Positions 1 through 7,634 of a stretch of DNA of 29,781 nucleotides are shown here, piece by piece. The stretch's first letter is position 1. The number at the start of each line of letters is the position of its first letter. The stretch is from Caldithrix sp. (GTDB taxonomy: Bacteria > KSB1 > UBA2214 > DYKH01), in assembly GCA_020722685.1 (NCBI GenBank), contig DYKH01000056.1, positions 1 through 29,781 of the forward strand. The letters are read 5' to 3'. The notes under the pieces are model-generated. The model was not told the DNA's origin, ran no database searches, and worked only from the letters and a program-made list of their open reading frames with translations. The translations under genes and the position numbers were made by a program.

Positions 1-320
1 GATGAGCAAAAAGTAACAGTGGCGTCCTGATCTTTGGGACGGCCTCGTTGATCAGTATGTCTTTCCCCTGCTCACGAAGCGTACCGATTCAGAAAAATGG
101 CTGCCACTTCGGATATCATGCCTGTGGGCGCCGGATAGATCGCAAGATTGGATTCAGGGTTGTCCGATCACAGGATGCGGTCACCCCGGCGTATGCAGAG
201 GTCTCCTTCTGCCGTGCACTGGAAAGCAGATTCCTGCATCCGCAGGAAATTAAATCATCTGACGCCAGTGAAATCTTAGCATTCTTCAAAGAACCACTTC
301 AAATGGCTAAATTTTTACAA
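1..320. other. left-edge intergenic stretch, possible REP-like relic
   Basis: I see no convincing gene here. The plus-strand open frame at 48-329 has no ribosome binding site and no recognisable domain. Around 180-255 the sequence resembles the degenerate palindromic intergenic repeats whose chance translations read like VTPAYAEV or HPQE. It contains a hairpin TTCCTGC-ATCC-GCAGGAA at about 231-250. No T-run follows the phosphatase stop, so no terminator is evident. The repeat identity is an inference from general resemblance. Confidence 0.3.
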
Positions 321-2192
321 TTAGCTTAGTGTTGCGCTGTCAGGTGTCGCTGAGATGCCATCCTGTGCAGTGGGGCCGCCAGCATCTCCACCCCTGCGGG
401 TCACTTTGACGGCCACCGCGGTAAGGTCGTCCAGCAATCGTGGCGACCCGGTGTAGGCTTTTACCTTATGGTAGAGGTGCCGCAACAGCACCAGCGCAGA
501 GGCATCCCTGTTTTCGCGTAGCAAAGTCAACAATCTGCTTTCATCGAAAATTTCATTCAGGCCGAGGGGCATGGCTTCAGTTACTCCGTCGGTATAGAGC
601 AATAGCAAATCTCCCGCTTGAAGTTGGGTCCTCCCCACCTCGTAAGTCATGTCGGCAAGGAATCCCAAGACCAGCCCTCCTTCCGTGAGCTTTTCCACCC
701 GTCCATCAGAACGAAGCAGGAAAGGCCCGCAGTGACCGGCGTTGCAATAGACGAACTCACCGGACGCAGGATTTAGCTCTCCGTAGAAAAAGGTAACGAA
801 ACTGGACGGTGAGATGCGCTTCTTGAGAAGATTGTTGAGATCGTGCATCATTTTGTCCATAGGCATTTTTTGCCGAACCAATCCGCGGTAGGTGGAGTAG
901 AGCATGGCCATAATGATAGCCCCGGGAGTGCCCTTGCCGGCTACGTCACCAATGGAAATACCGATTCTGCCATCGGAAAATTGGATAAAATCGTACAGAT
1001 CACCGCCGACGGTTTGGCTCGGCACGTTTATGGCCGCAAAATCGTAGCCGCTGACCTGCGGCAAAGTCCGAGGCAGCAGAGCTCGTTGAAACCTCCGCGC
1101 CGTTCTCAAGTCGCGCTCCAGCTCCCGCTTTTCCAGCATCTCATGCAAGAGTCTGGCGTTTTCGATGGCGATGGCCGCCTGGCCGGCAAGCGCCTGTACC
1201 AGCCGGCGTTCGCGGCGCGAAAACGCCCCGATTGTGTTGCTCTCTAAGCTAAAAACGCCAAGGATACTCTCTCTGCTTATGATCGGAACGTCCATCTCCG
1301 ATTGGGTGTCCGGATAAAGGGCGTAATAGCGCGGTTCTTGGGAGACGTCTTCTACGACCACGGGCTCCAAATAATTCAGAACCCAGGCGCACAATCCTTC
1401 CAGCACCTTGAGGATCAGCATATTTTCCGGGACGTTATCCGGTCCTCGTCGAGCAATCTTGCCGATGATTTTGGTGCGGTGATCGACAAGGAAGATGGCG
1501 GCCTTGTCGTAATGAACCACTTGCTGGAGGGAGTCCAATATCAGATTAAGTAGCTCGTCCAGATTAAGGGTAGAGTTGATCTTGCGGCCTATTTCCAGCA
1601 GCAGATCTTTTTCTTGAGATTCACGCTTGAGGCTGCGCAACAAGCGGGCGTGACGCAAAGTGACGCCAGCCCGCTCCCCCAATTCGGTGAGCAATGGGCG
1701 GATGTTGCCAAAGCCGGCTGCGGAAGTGGCAGGAATTTCGTAGAGCAAAGCTCCAATCGTCTTGCCATTAAACGTCAGCCTGATTATCAACCGGCAGGAG
1801 AACCGGGACGCGAGTGAGCGCATGAAGGGAGACTCCTGCATAACAGATGCAAAGAGACCGTCCTGGCGGATTTCGACAGATTGTTTGCTGTGATGAAGCA
1901 GATGCCATAGTGGATCTTTAGTCGTCAAGCTCGGTAGCCGGGCTTCATTGGGAAAACCACAGCTACTTGCCACTTCCATGACTTCTTTGGAATCTGTTTC
2001 CAACAACAGAATGACACCGGAGGCGTTGAACAACTGCAGCGTCTCTTGGCACAACGTCGAAACAGCATTGCGGTACTTGACAAATGTGGAAAATCGTTTG
2101 ATGAATTTGCGAATCTCTGCCCTCTGTCGGCGTTTCTGTACAATGGGCTGCAATGGTCCTCGCTTTCCCTGAGATATGATTGTATTCTGCAA
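321..2192 (-). CDS. GAF-GAF-PP2C (SpoIIE-type) serine/threonine phosphatase
   Basis: Probable cytosolic signalling phosphatase of the RsbU/SpoIIE type, which in known systems dephosphorylates anti-anti-sigma factors (partner-switching). Residues about 35-190 and 195-345 look like two GAF sensor domains; the second has the NARLLHEM helix that usually ends a GAF. A charged helix at about 345-375 leads to the PP2C domain at about 375-600. Metal-binding and fold motifs are visible: GGDLYDF, GDVAGKG, CNAGHCGPF and LLLYTDGVTEA. The chosen start is TTG at 2192, because a stop lies two codons upstream and no ATG occurs until well inside the first GAF; there is no clear ribosome binding site, so the start is uncertain. 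No anti-sigma or STAS gene is present in the window. It is the last gene of the minus-strand block, 114 nt after the thioesterase. Confidence 0.9.
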   Translation of the reverse strand: MQNTIISQGKRGPLQPIVQKRRQRAEIRKFIKRFSTFVKYRNAVSTLCQETLQLFNASGVILLLETDSKEVMEVASSCGFPNEARLPSLTTKDPLWHLLHHSKQSVEIRQDGLFASVMQESPFMRSLASRFSCRLIIRLTFNGKTIGALLYEIPATSAAGFGNIRPLLTELGERAGVTLRHARLLRSLKRESQEKDLLLEIGRKINSTLNLDELLNLILDSLQQVVHYDKAAIFLVDHRTKIIGKIARRGPDNVPENMLILKVLEGLCAWVLNYLEPVVVEDVSQEPRYYALYPDTQSEMDVPIISRESILGVFSLESNTIGAFSRRERRLVQALAGQAAIAIENARLLHEMLEKRELERDLRTARRFQRALLPRTLPQVSGYDFAAINVPSQTVGGDLYDFIQFSDGRIGISIGDVAGKGTPGAIIMAMLYSTYRGLVRQKMPMDKMMHDLNNLLKKRISPSSFVTFFYGELNPASGEFVYCNAGHCGPFLLRSDGRVEKLTEGGLVLGFLADMTYEVGRTQLQAGDLLLLYTDGVTEAMPLGLNEIFDESRLLTLLRENRDASALVLLRHLYHKVKAYTGSPRLLDDLTAVAVKVTRRGGDAGGPTAQDGISATPDSATLS

Positions 2193-2240
2193 TAGCTATC
2201 ACAACAACGAATGTTCCTGCAACCGCTCTACGACCACTGA

Positions 2241-2260
2241 CAGCAGCCCTTTGGCTGCTG
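2241..2260. other. perfect 8-bp hairpin between thioesterase and phosphatase genes
   Basis: CAGCAGCC, loop CTTT, GGCTGCTG: a perfect 8-bp GC-rich stem with a 4-nt loop in the 114-nt gap. No T-run follows on either strand, so it does not look like a simple intrinsic terminator. It could be an RNA processing or stabilising element, or a partial terminator that sets the phosphatase apart. Confidence 0.5.
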
Positions 2261-2306
2261 CCAACAGCAGATATTCATTCCCTTTGCTACCTTCATCTCT
2301 CTTCAG

Positions 2307-2798
2307 TCACTGACCGCCGCCAGCTATAGTTCTTTCTCTCTTTCTCTTCTGTCTTCTTTCTTCAGCCTCTCGCCAGCGGCGCTTTTCTTCTTCCGTTTCC
2401 GCAATTAAATCCGGGACCATGGCCGGTTTCCCGCTTTCATCCAGGCCCACAATAGTAAAATAGGCCGAAGCTGCGTGGAATTCTTTGCCTTGATAGGTGT
2501 CCTCGCCTATGACCTTTATGCCCACCTCCATGGAGCTGCCGAAGGCCCGATTGAGAGAAGCAAGAAATTTGACCACCAAACCGACTTGCAATGGTTGATA
2601 AAAACGCATCCCTTCCACGGCAACGGTAACGACGCGCAGATTGGAATGTCGGCGCGCACATATTGCGGCGGTCATGTCCATCAGCTCCATAATCCGGCCA
2701 CCAAAGATCGAGCCAATGGTATTGCCGTCAGACGGAAGAGCAAGATAAGAGGTTTCCGTTGCTGAATCCTTTACCGTTTTGCTTCGCATGCGCTTCAT
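2307..2798 (-). CDS. hotdog-fold acyl-CoA thioesterase (YciA/BACH type)
   Basis: Predicted to hydrolyse acyl-CoA thioesters to free acid and CoA in the cytosol. The hotdog domain spans about residues 12-125, with the family motif FGGRIMELMDMTAA, whose Asp lies in the central helix region, and the strand VAVEGMRFYQPL. The C-terminal tail (about 130-163) is highly charged and basic (EEEKRRWREAEERRQKRKRE), as in several members of the family. Length 163 aa is normal. Its ATG directly follows the lipA stop codon (TAA then ATG with no spacing), which indicates translational coupling. Next to acyl-CoA-producing dehydrogenase genes it could recycle CoA, but its substrate cannot be read from the sequence. 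Confidence 0.9.
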   Translation of the reverse strand: MKRMRSKTVKDSATETSYLALPSDGNTIGSIFGGRIMELMDMTAAICARRHSNLRVVTVAVEGMRFYQPLQVGLVVKFLASLNRAFGSSMEVGIKVIGEDTYQGKEFHAASAYFTIVGLDESGKPAMVPDLIAETEEEKRRWREAEERRQKRKRERTIAGGGQ

Positions 2799-3656
2799 TT
2801 AGCAGTGGAATTGTTCGTCAGCATGGTAGGAGCTTCTAACCAGCGGGCCGGCAGCAACGTAATCGAATCCCATTTCGTAGCCGTCATGCTTTAATCGGCT
2901 AAATTCCTCCGGGAGTACGTAGCGATCGACCGGTAAATGGTTCTTGGATGGCTGCAGGTATTGGCCAAGAGTCAGAATCCGGCAATCGACCGCACGCAGG
3001 TCTTGCATGGCGCGCCGTACTTGATGGAGTTCTTCGCCCAGTCCCAACATGAGTCCGGATTTGGTACTCACACCCCGCCGCCTTGCACGACGGAGCAATT
3101 CCAGAGAACGGTGGTAACTTGCCCCCGGTCGAACCTTGCCGTATAACTCAGCCACCGTTTCCAGATTGTGATTTAAGACATCGGGCTTGGCATCGAGGAC
3201 GGTTTCCAAAGCGGTATCAGAACCTTGAAAATCCGGGATCAGTACTTCTACCCTGCAGTGCGGTTGCATCCTCTTGATCGCCCGGATTGTTTCAGCAAAA
3301 TGATGAGCGCCCCCGTCCGGTAAATCGTCGCGCGTCACCGAAGTCACAACGGCGTAATGGAGCTCCAGGCTATTGACCGCCTCCGCCACCCGGTGCGGCT
3401 CATCCATGTCCACAGGTTGAGGCTTGCCGGAGGTGACGGCGCAAAATCTACAGTTGCGGGTGCACACGTTTCCCATGATCATGAATGTGGCGGTTTGCCG
3501 CGCCCAGCACTCGCCGATGTTCGGGCAGCGGGCGCTTTGGCAAACCGTATGCAGTCGCTGGTTTTCGACAATTCGTTTTACCTGGCTAAAGCTCCCCGCG
3601 CCGGATACTTGAATTTTTAGCCAATCGGGCTTGCGTTTGATTTCTCTCGCTTCCAT
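2799..3656 (-). CDS. lipA: lipoyl synthase LipA
   Basis: Radical SAM enzyme that inserts two sulfurs into protein-bound octanoyl groups, making the lipoyl cofactor of E2. With the ATG start at 3656 the protein has 285 aa. The auxiliary 4Fe-4S cluster cysteines are C39, C44 and C50 (CQSARCPNIGEC), and the radical SAM cluster is C65-x3-C69-x2-C72 (CTRNCRFC). The C-terminal RSSY at about 274-277 carries the Ser that ligates the auxiliary cluster in known LipA proteins. A GTG one codon upstream is an alternative start. It lies 24 nt after thyX and abuts the thioesterase. The E2/E3 genes in the same block are its natural clients, and iscSU upstream could supply the cluster it consumes. No lipB or lplA (octanoyl or lipoate transferase) is in the window. 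Confidence 0.97.
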   Translation of the reverse strand: MEAREIKRKPDWLKIQVSGAGSFSQVKRIVENQRLHTVCQSARCPNIGECWARQTATFMIMGNVCTRNCRFCAVTSGKPQPVDMDEPHRVAEAVNSLELHYAVVTSVTRDDLPDGGAHHFAETIRAIKRMQPHCRVEVLIPDFQGSDTALETVLDAKPDVLNHNLETVAELYGKVRPGASYHRSLELLRRARRRGVSTKSGLMLGLGEELHQVRRAMQDLRAVDCRILTLGQYLQPSKNHLPVDRYVLPEEFSRLKHDGYEMGFDYVAAGPLVRSSYHADEQFHC

Positions 3657-3680
3657 CACACTTTGGGTCCGGTAGAAAAC

Positions 3681-4376
3681 TCAGTTTTGCTCTTCAGTCC
3701 ATTTCTCGCCGGCTACAACGTACTTGTGAAAAGCTTCAAAAGTCCACGGCATTTTTTGCTGAAAAATCTTCGAAATGACCTGCGCGTATTGCCGGATTTC
3801 AAGCTGCGCATGTTCTTCCAACCGTAGGGATAGAAAATTCATCAGCGCCCGGGCATTGATGGTCCAATAGAACTGAGTGTAGAGAGACAGGGGCAAGACG
3901 ATTCGCGCGTGCTCTTTGGCTACACCTCGCGCCAAGAGCAGCTTGTATAGCTCGTAAGCGGACTGGTACTGCTGCCGAATTCTTTCTTTCAACTCGACAT
4001 TCGTCTCAGCATCGAGGTCCTCGAACTGATAGTTTTTTCCTTTTTGCGTTCGCAACACTTCGGGCAAACAGAATTCTTCTTTCATGGTGGTGTATCGGCC
4101 GGAGATTTCGTTGTAGCTGGCCATGCGGTGGCGAAACCATTGCCGAGCCACGAAGATCGGACACTTGATATGAAACTTGAAGACGGAATGCTCAAAAGGC
4201 GTTTCATGGCGATTGGCCATCAAATAGTGCACCAATTTACGATCCCGCTCAGCGTCAGTAGCCCCTTTGCCAAAGGACACTCGCGCCGCCTGCACAACCG
4301 CAACATCGCCGCCCATGAAATCTACCAAGCGAACGAGGCCATTATCCAGGACTTTTGTTTCCAGCAAGAATTCCAT
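3681..4376 (-). CDS. thyX: FAD-dependent thymidylate synthase ThyX
   Basis: Flavin-dependent thymidylate synthase, converting dUMP to dTMP with methylene-tetrahydrofolate and NADPH. The ThyX signature RHRxxSxNExSxR is present as RHRMASYNEISGR, residues 82-94. Length 231 aa fits the family. A ribosome binding site GAGGT sits just before the ATG at 4376. It starts 12 nt after the lpd stop and is followed 24 nt later by lipA, so it appears co-transcribed with the dehydrogenase genes. There is no obvious metabolic link beyond flavin use. No thyA is present in the window. Confidence 0.97.
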   Translation of the reverse strand: MEFLLETKVLDNGLVRLVDFMGGDVAVVQAARVSFGKGATDAERDRKLVHYLMANRHETPFEHSVFKFHIKCPIFVARQWFRHRMASYNEISGRYTTMKEEFCLPEVLRTQKGKNYQFEDLDAETNVELKERIRQQYQSAYELYKLLLARGVAKEHARIVLPLSLYTQFYWTINARALMNFLSLRLEEHAQLEIRQYAQVISKIFQQKMPWTFEAFHKYVVAGEKWTEEQN

Positions 4377-4388
4377 AATACCTCAACG

Positions 4389-5786
4389 TTAGATATGAAT
4401 CGCCCGTCCGTAGGCGTCCTCCGCGGCTTCCTTGATGACTTCGGTCAGCGTTGGATGAGCATGCATTGTGGCGAGAATTTCCTCGGCAGTCGTTTCCAGA
4501 GTCTTGGCCACGCCTAATTCAGCCAGCATTTCCGTTGCTTCGGCATGGACGATGTGAGCGCCGAGCAACTCACCGTATTGGGCGTCAAAGATGAGCTTGG
4601 CGAACCCATCGCTATGCCCCATGGCCAAAGATTTGCCATTCGCCCGGAACGGGAACCTCCCGACTTTGATTTCATAACCCATTGCTTTGGCCTTTTCCTC
4701 GGTCAATCCCAGACTCGCAACTTGCGGCTGGCAATAAGTGCAGCTCGGAACGTTATTATAGTCGACATCCTGATGCTCGACGCCGGCAATGGTCTCCGCT
4801 GCCACCACGCCTTCCATAGAAGCCACGTGAGCCAGCCAGGGCGGTCCGATCACATCGCCGATGGCATAGATGCCCGGCACGTTGGTCCGGTAGCTCTTCT
4901 TATCTACCTGAATAAAGCTCTTCTCGACTTTGACCCCTAGGCTCTCCAATCCCACATCTTCCACGTTGCCTTGTACGCCGATGGCTACCAGGGCCACCTC
5001 CGCTGAGATTCCTTTGCGCCCGTCTTTTCCGGAAAGTTGCACCTGCACCCCATTGCCGCTTTTCTGCAATTGTTCGACTTTGGAACCGGTCAGAATTTCC
5101 ATCCCTTGCTTCCTAAAGGCGCGCACCACTACGTCCACCACCTCGCTGTCCTCAATGGGCAGAATCTGCGGCATCATTTCGATCAGCGTGACCTTTGTGC
5201 CGATGGCAGAATAAAAATAAGCAAACTCGACACCGATTGCGCCGGCGCCGATGATCACGATCGAGGCCGGCTGCTTTGGCAAAACCATCGCTTCTTTGCT
5301 GCTGATGATCCGTTGACCATCAAACTCCACCCCCGGAAGCATTCGCGGTCGCGCTCCTGTGGCGATGATAATGTTGTCGGCTTCGAGTATCTCTTTCTTC
5401 TTGTCCTTCAACGCAACTTCGACTTTGGTTTTGTCAAGAATTCTCCCCTTGCCAAGAATGGAGTCGATTTTGTTTTTCTTAAACAGAAACTCGATGCCTT
5501 TGGAAAGACGATTAGCGACAGTACGGCTGTGCTTGATCATTTTCGAAAAGTCGATCCCAAGTCCGGAGGCTTGAATGCCGAAATCGCCGCATCGTTGGAT
5601 TTGCTGGTACAAGCCGGCGCTGTGCAGCAGCGCTTTGGTCGGGATGCATCCCCAATTGAGACAAATGCCGCCGATCTCCGCGTTTTCCACTACAGCGGTC
5701 TTCAAACCAAGCTGAGCGGCGCGGATGCCGGCAACATAGCCGCCGGGCCCAGACCCAATTATCACTACATTGTACTTTTCTGCCAT
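4389..5786 (-). CDS. lpdA: dihydrolipoyl dehydrogenase (E3)
   Basis: FAD flavoprotein that reoxidises the dihydrolipoyl arm of E2 with NAD+. The N-terminal FAD motif is GSGPGGYVAG (11-20). The redox disulfide is C42-LNWG-C47, followed by IPTKALL. The second dinucleotide motif is IGAGAIGVEFA. The C-terminal catalytic His444-Glu449 pair lies in HPTLTE. Length 465 aa is standard. It follows E2 by 170 nt, a gap that contains a palindromic decamer repeat, and precedes thyX by 12 nt. It is the only E3 in the window and so probably serves both E1 systems. Confidence 0.97.
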   Translation of the reverse strand: MAEKYNVVIIGSGPGGYVAGIRAAQLGLKTAVVENAEIGGICLNWGCIPTKALLHSAGLYQQIQRCGDFGIQASGLGIDFSKMIKHSRTVANRLSKGIEFLFKKNKIDSILGKGRILDKTKVEVALKDKKKEILEADNIIIATGARPRMLPGVEFDGQRIISSKEAMVLPKQPASIVIIGAGAIGVEFAYFYSAIGTKVTLIEMMPQILPIEDSEVVDVVVRAFRKQGMEILTGSKVEQLQKSGNGVQVQLSGKDGRKGISAEVALVAIGVQGNVEDVGLESLGVKVEKSFIQVDKKSYRTNVPGIYAIGDVIGPPWLAHVASMEGVVAAETIAGVEHQDVDYNNVPSCTYCQPQVASLGLTEEKAKAMGYEIKVGRFPFRANGKSLAMGHSDGFAKLIFDAQYGELLGAHIVHAEATEMLAELGVAKTLETTAEEILATMHAHPTLTEVIKEAAEDAYGRAIHI

Positions 5787-5859
5787 CAGATCCGCTTTCG
5801 GTTGAGTTATTGTTTTGCATTCGGATTCAAGTCAGCGCTCTTTCGGAGGTAAAATCGCA

Positions 5860-5924
5860 ACCGCAAATAAGCGCGAATGAACGCTAATGCCTTATTAGTG
5901 CCCATTCGCGTGCATTCGCGGTTT
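5860..5924. repeat. decamer-periodic palindromic intergenic repeat
   Basis: Left arm: tandem decamers CGCAAATAAG, CGCGAATGAA, CGCTAATGCC (5862-5891). The right half carries the inverse, CATTCGCG twice at 10-nt spacing, and the element is bounded by AACCGC and GCGGTT. About two thirds of arm positions pair, so it can form a long imperfect hairpin. It lies between the E2 and E3 genes. A related run occurs at 24206-24235, so this is a dispersed family. Confidence 0.7.
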
Positions 5925-5956
5925 GAGGCATTCTTGATTTCGATCTGCCCAATCCT

Positions 5957-7252
5957 CTATTTTTCCAGCTCAAAATTTTCGAGTAGCTGTACAATCCGTT
6001 GCAGGAATGAGCCGCCGTACAAGCCATCGATAATCCGATGATCGTACGTCAGGCTGATGTAAGCCATCGAGCGAATGGCAATGGCATCGTCGATGACAAC
6101 CGGCCGTTTCTTGATGGCCCCGGTGCCCAAGATAGCCACCTGCGGCTGATTGATGATGGGCGTGCCAAAAAGATTGCCAAAGGTGCCGATGTTGGTGATG
6201 GAGAAGGTTCCGCCTTGCACTTCCTCCGGCTTTAATTGCTTGCCGCGCGCCCGATTGGACAGATCCGTCAAGGCACGGGCGATGCCGAGGAGGCTCAACT
6301 GATCCACGTTTTTAATGACCGGCACGATCAACCCCCTGTCCATGCCAACAGCAAAGCCAATGTTGATGTACTTCTTTTGTAGGATGTTCTCGCCTTCGAC
6401 GGAGCTATTGATGAGCGGATACTCTTTGAGTGCCCGAGCCGCAGCGCTGACAAAAAAGGCCGTGTAGGTCAGCTTGACTCCTTCCCGCTGCTCGAAGCTA
6501 TCCTTTACTCTTTCCCGATAATTCACGATGCGGGTCAAATCCACCTCAGCAACCGAGGTCACGTGTGGCGCCGTGTGTTTGCTAAAAACCATGTGCTCGG
6601 CAATACGCTTACGCACATGATCCATGGGAATGATTTCGACCAAATCGCCTTGGAGGCCCAACGGTTGGGCCACGGGCGCTGGACTCGGTATTTCGACACT
6701 AGGAACCGAAATCGGCTGTTTTGGCGGCTGCGGAATCTGCCGATTGGCTATGTAATCCAGAATATCGCTTTTGGTGATTCGCCCGTTTGCACCTGAACCC
6801 GTCAAGGTTTCCAGCGCGCTCAACGGAATCCCCTTCTCTTTCGCAATACGTCTCACCAACGGAGAAAAGAACCTTTTCGGCCTCGCTTCGACCTCCCGCG
6901 ACGTGGAGTCAATGGCAATAGAGGTTTTCTCTGCAGGAATCTGAACGCTCACCGCGGGCGCAACTTTTTCTTTGCTCGGAGCGGCCGCCGGCATGACGAC
7001 GGCCTCGCCGTCCGTATCCGTGTCGATGCGAGCGATGGCTACACCGACGTTGACGGTTTTCCCTTCCTCTGCCAAAATCTCCACCAACTTGCCGGATGCC
7101 GGAGCCGGGATCTCCGAATCCACTTTGTCCGTGCTGATCTCCAAAATCAACTCGTCTTTTTCCACCAGGTCGCCGACCTTCTTGCGCCATTTGACGATCG
7201 TGCCCTCTGCAATACTCTCCCCCATCTGCGGCATAACCATGTCCACTTTCAT
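5957..7252 (-). CDS. 2-oxoacid dehydrogenase dihydrolipoamide acyltransferase (E2)
   Basis: Core acyltransferase of a pyruvate or branched-chain 2-oxoacid dehydrogenase complex; it moves the acyl group from its lipoyl arm to CoA. With the ATG at 7252 (GGAAAGG ribosome binding site 7 nt upstream) it has 431 aa. There is one lipoyl domain (1-77) with lipoyl-lysine K43 in STDKVDS, then a Pro/Ala-rich linker. A peripheral subunit-binding domain (about 120-160, SPLVRRIAKEKGI to NGRITKSDI) binds E1 and E3. The catalytic domain occupies about 200-431, with the His405-xxx-Asp409 motif in DHRIIDG. The longer frame to 7288 lacks a ribosome binding site. It is the only E2 beside two E1 systems. Substrate specificity cannot be decided from sequence alone. 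Confidence 0.95.
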   Translation of the reverse strand: MKVDMVMPQMGESIAEGTIVKWRKKVGDLVEKDELILEISTDKVDSEIPAPASGKLVEILAEEGKTVNVGVAIARIDTDTDGEAVVMPAAAPSKEKVAPAVSVQIPAEKTSIAIDSTSREVEARPKRFFSPLVRRIAKEKGIPLSALETLTGSGANGRITKSDILDYIANRQIPQPPKQPISVPSVEIPSPAPVAQPLGLQGDLVEIIPMDHVRKRIAEHMVFSKHTAPHVTSVAEVDLTRIVNYRERVKDSFEQREGVKLTYTAFFVSAAARALKEYPLINSSVEGENILQKKYINIGFAVGMDRGLIVPVIKNVDQLSLLGIARALTDLSNRARGKQLKPEEVQGGTFSITNIGTFGNLFGTPIINQPQVAILGTGAIKKRPVVIDDAIAIRSMAYISLTYDHRIIDGLYGGSFLQRIVQLLENFELEK

Positions 7253-7364
7253 TATCGAACCTTTCCGGCTTTGTTTGCGTTCGGCCAAATGAGCCGATCG
7301 ACGTCAAAATCCAAATCTGCCTCACACTGCCCGTTGACTGACGAAATGAGCATTGAGGCGCAAC

Positions 7365-7613
7365 TCAATAGACATCATAGGACAGGGCTCTATCGATGTC
7401 CATCTGCGCCTGAATTTCCTGCAACTGCAGCACCAGAGTCTCACGATGATTCTGCTCTTGCTCCGCTAATTTGGCAAACATTTCCTCCTCTACAGGGGTG
7501 CGCGCACGTTCCCTTGCCTGCAAGTAAAAATCCCTTGCAGATTCCTCCCGTTGGATGGCCAAGCGCAAAATGTCCTGCATCGTCATCAGATCGTTGATGT
7601 TCTGCTCAGTCAT
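7365..7613 (-). CDS. 82-aa two-helix ferritin-like protein
   Basis: Short helical protein with one half of a rubrerythrin/ferritin di-iron site. Helix 1 (about 12-38) contains REESARDFY and helix 2 (about 41-66) contains AEQEQNHRE. The likely ligands E23, E53 and H56 are spaced 30 and 3 residues apart, the same spacing as E32, E62 and H65 of encapsulated ferritin (EncFtn), where two such chains form one iron site. Full rubrerythrins have four helices, so this protein should act as a dimer or larger oligomer. A strong AGGAGG sits 5 nt before the ATG. It starts 21 nt after E1 beta and precedes E2 by 112 nt, so it is embedded in the dehydrogenase operon. No encapsulin gene is in the window. The fold assignment is fairly sure; iron storage or oxidation is an inference. 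Confidence 0.8.
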   Translation of the reverse strand: MTEQNINDLMTMQDILRLAIQREESARDFYLQARERARTPVEEEMFAKLAEQEQNHRETLVLQLQEIQAQMDIDRALSYDVY

Positions 7614-7634
7614 CTTTGCCTCCTACCTTTCAGT

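Noticed and set aside
1..150. possible 3' end of a cyclase-like gene on the minus strand at the left edge
   Set aside because: The reading needs at least one stop to be ignored and shows no firm motif.
48..329. 93-codon plus-strand open frame at the left edge
   Set aside because: No ribosome binding site, no domain, and its translation resembles chance translations of intergenic repeats; it also overlaps the end of the phosphatase gene.
5037..5852. 271-codon plus-strand open frame opposite lpd
   Set aside because: Antisense shadow of the E3 gene; E3 has all catalytic motifs and normal length.
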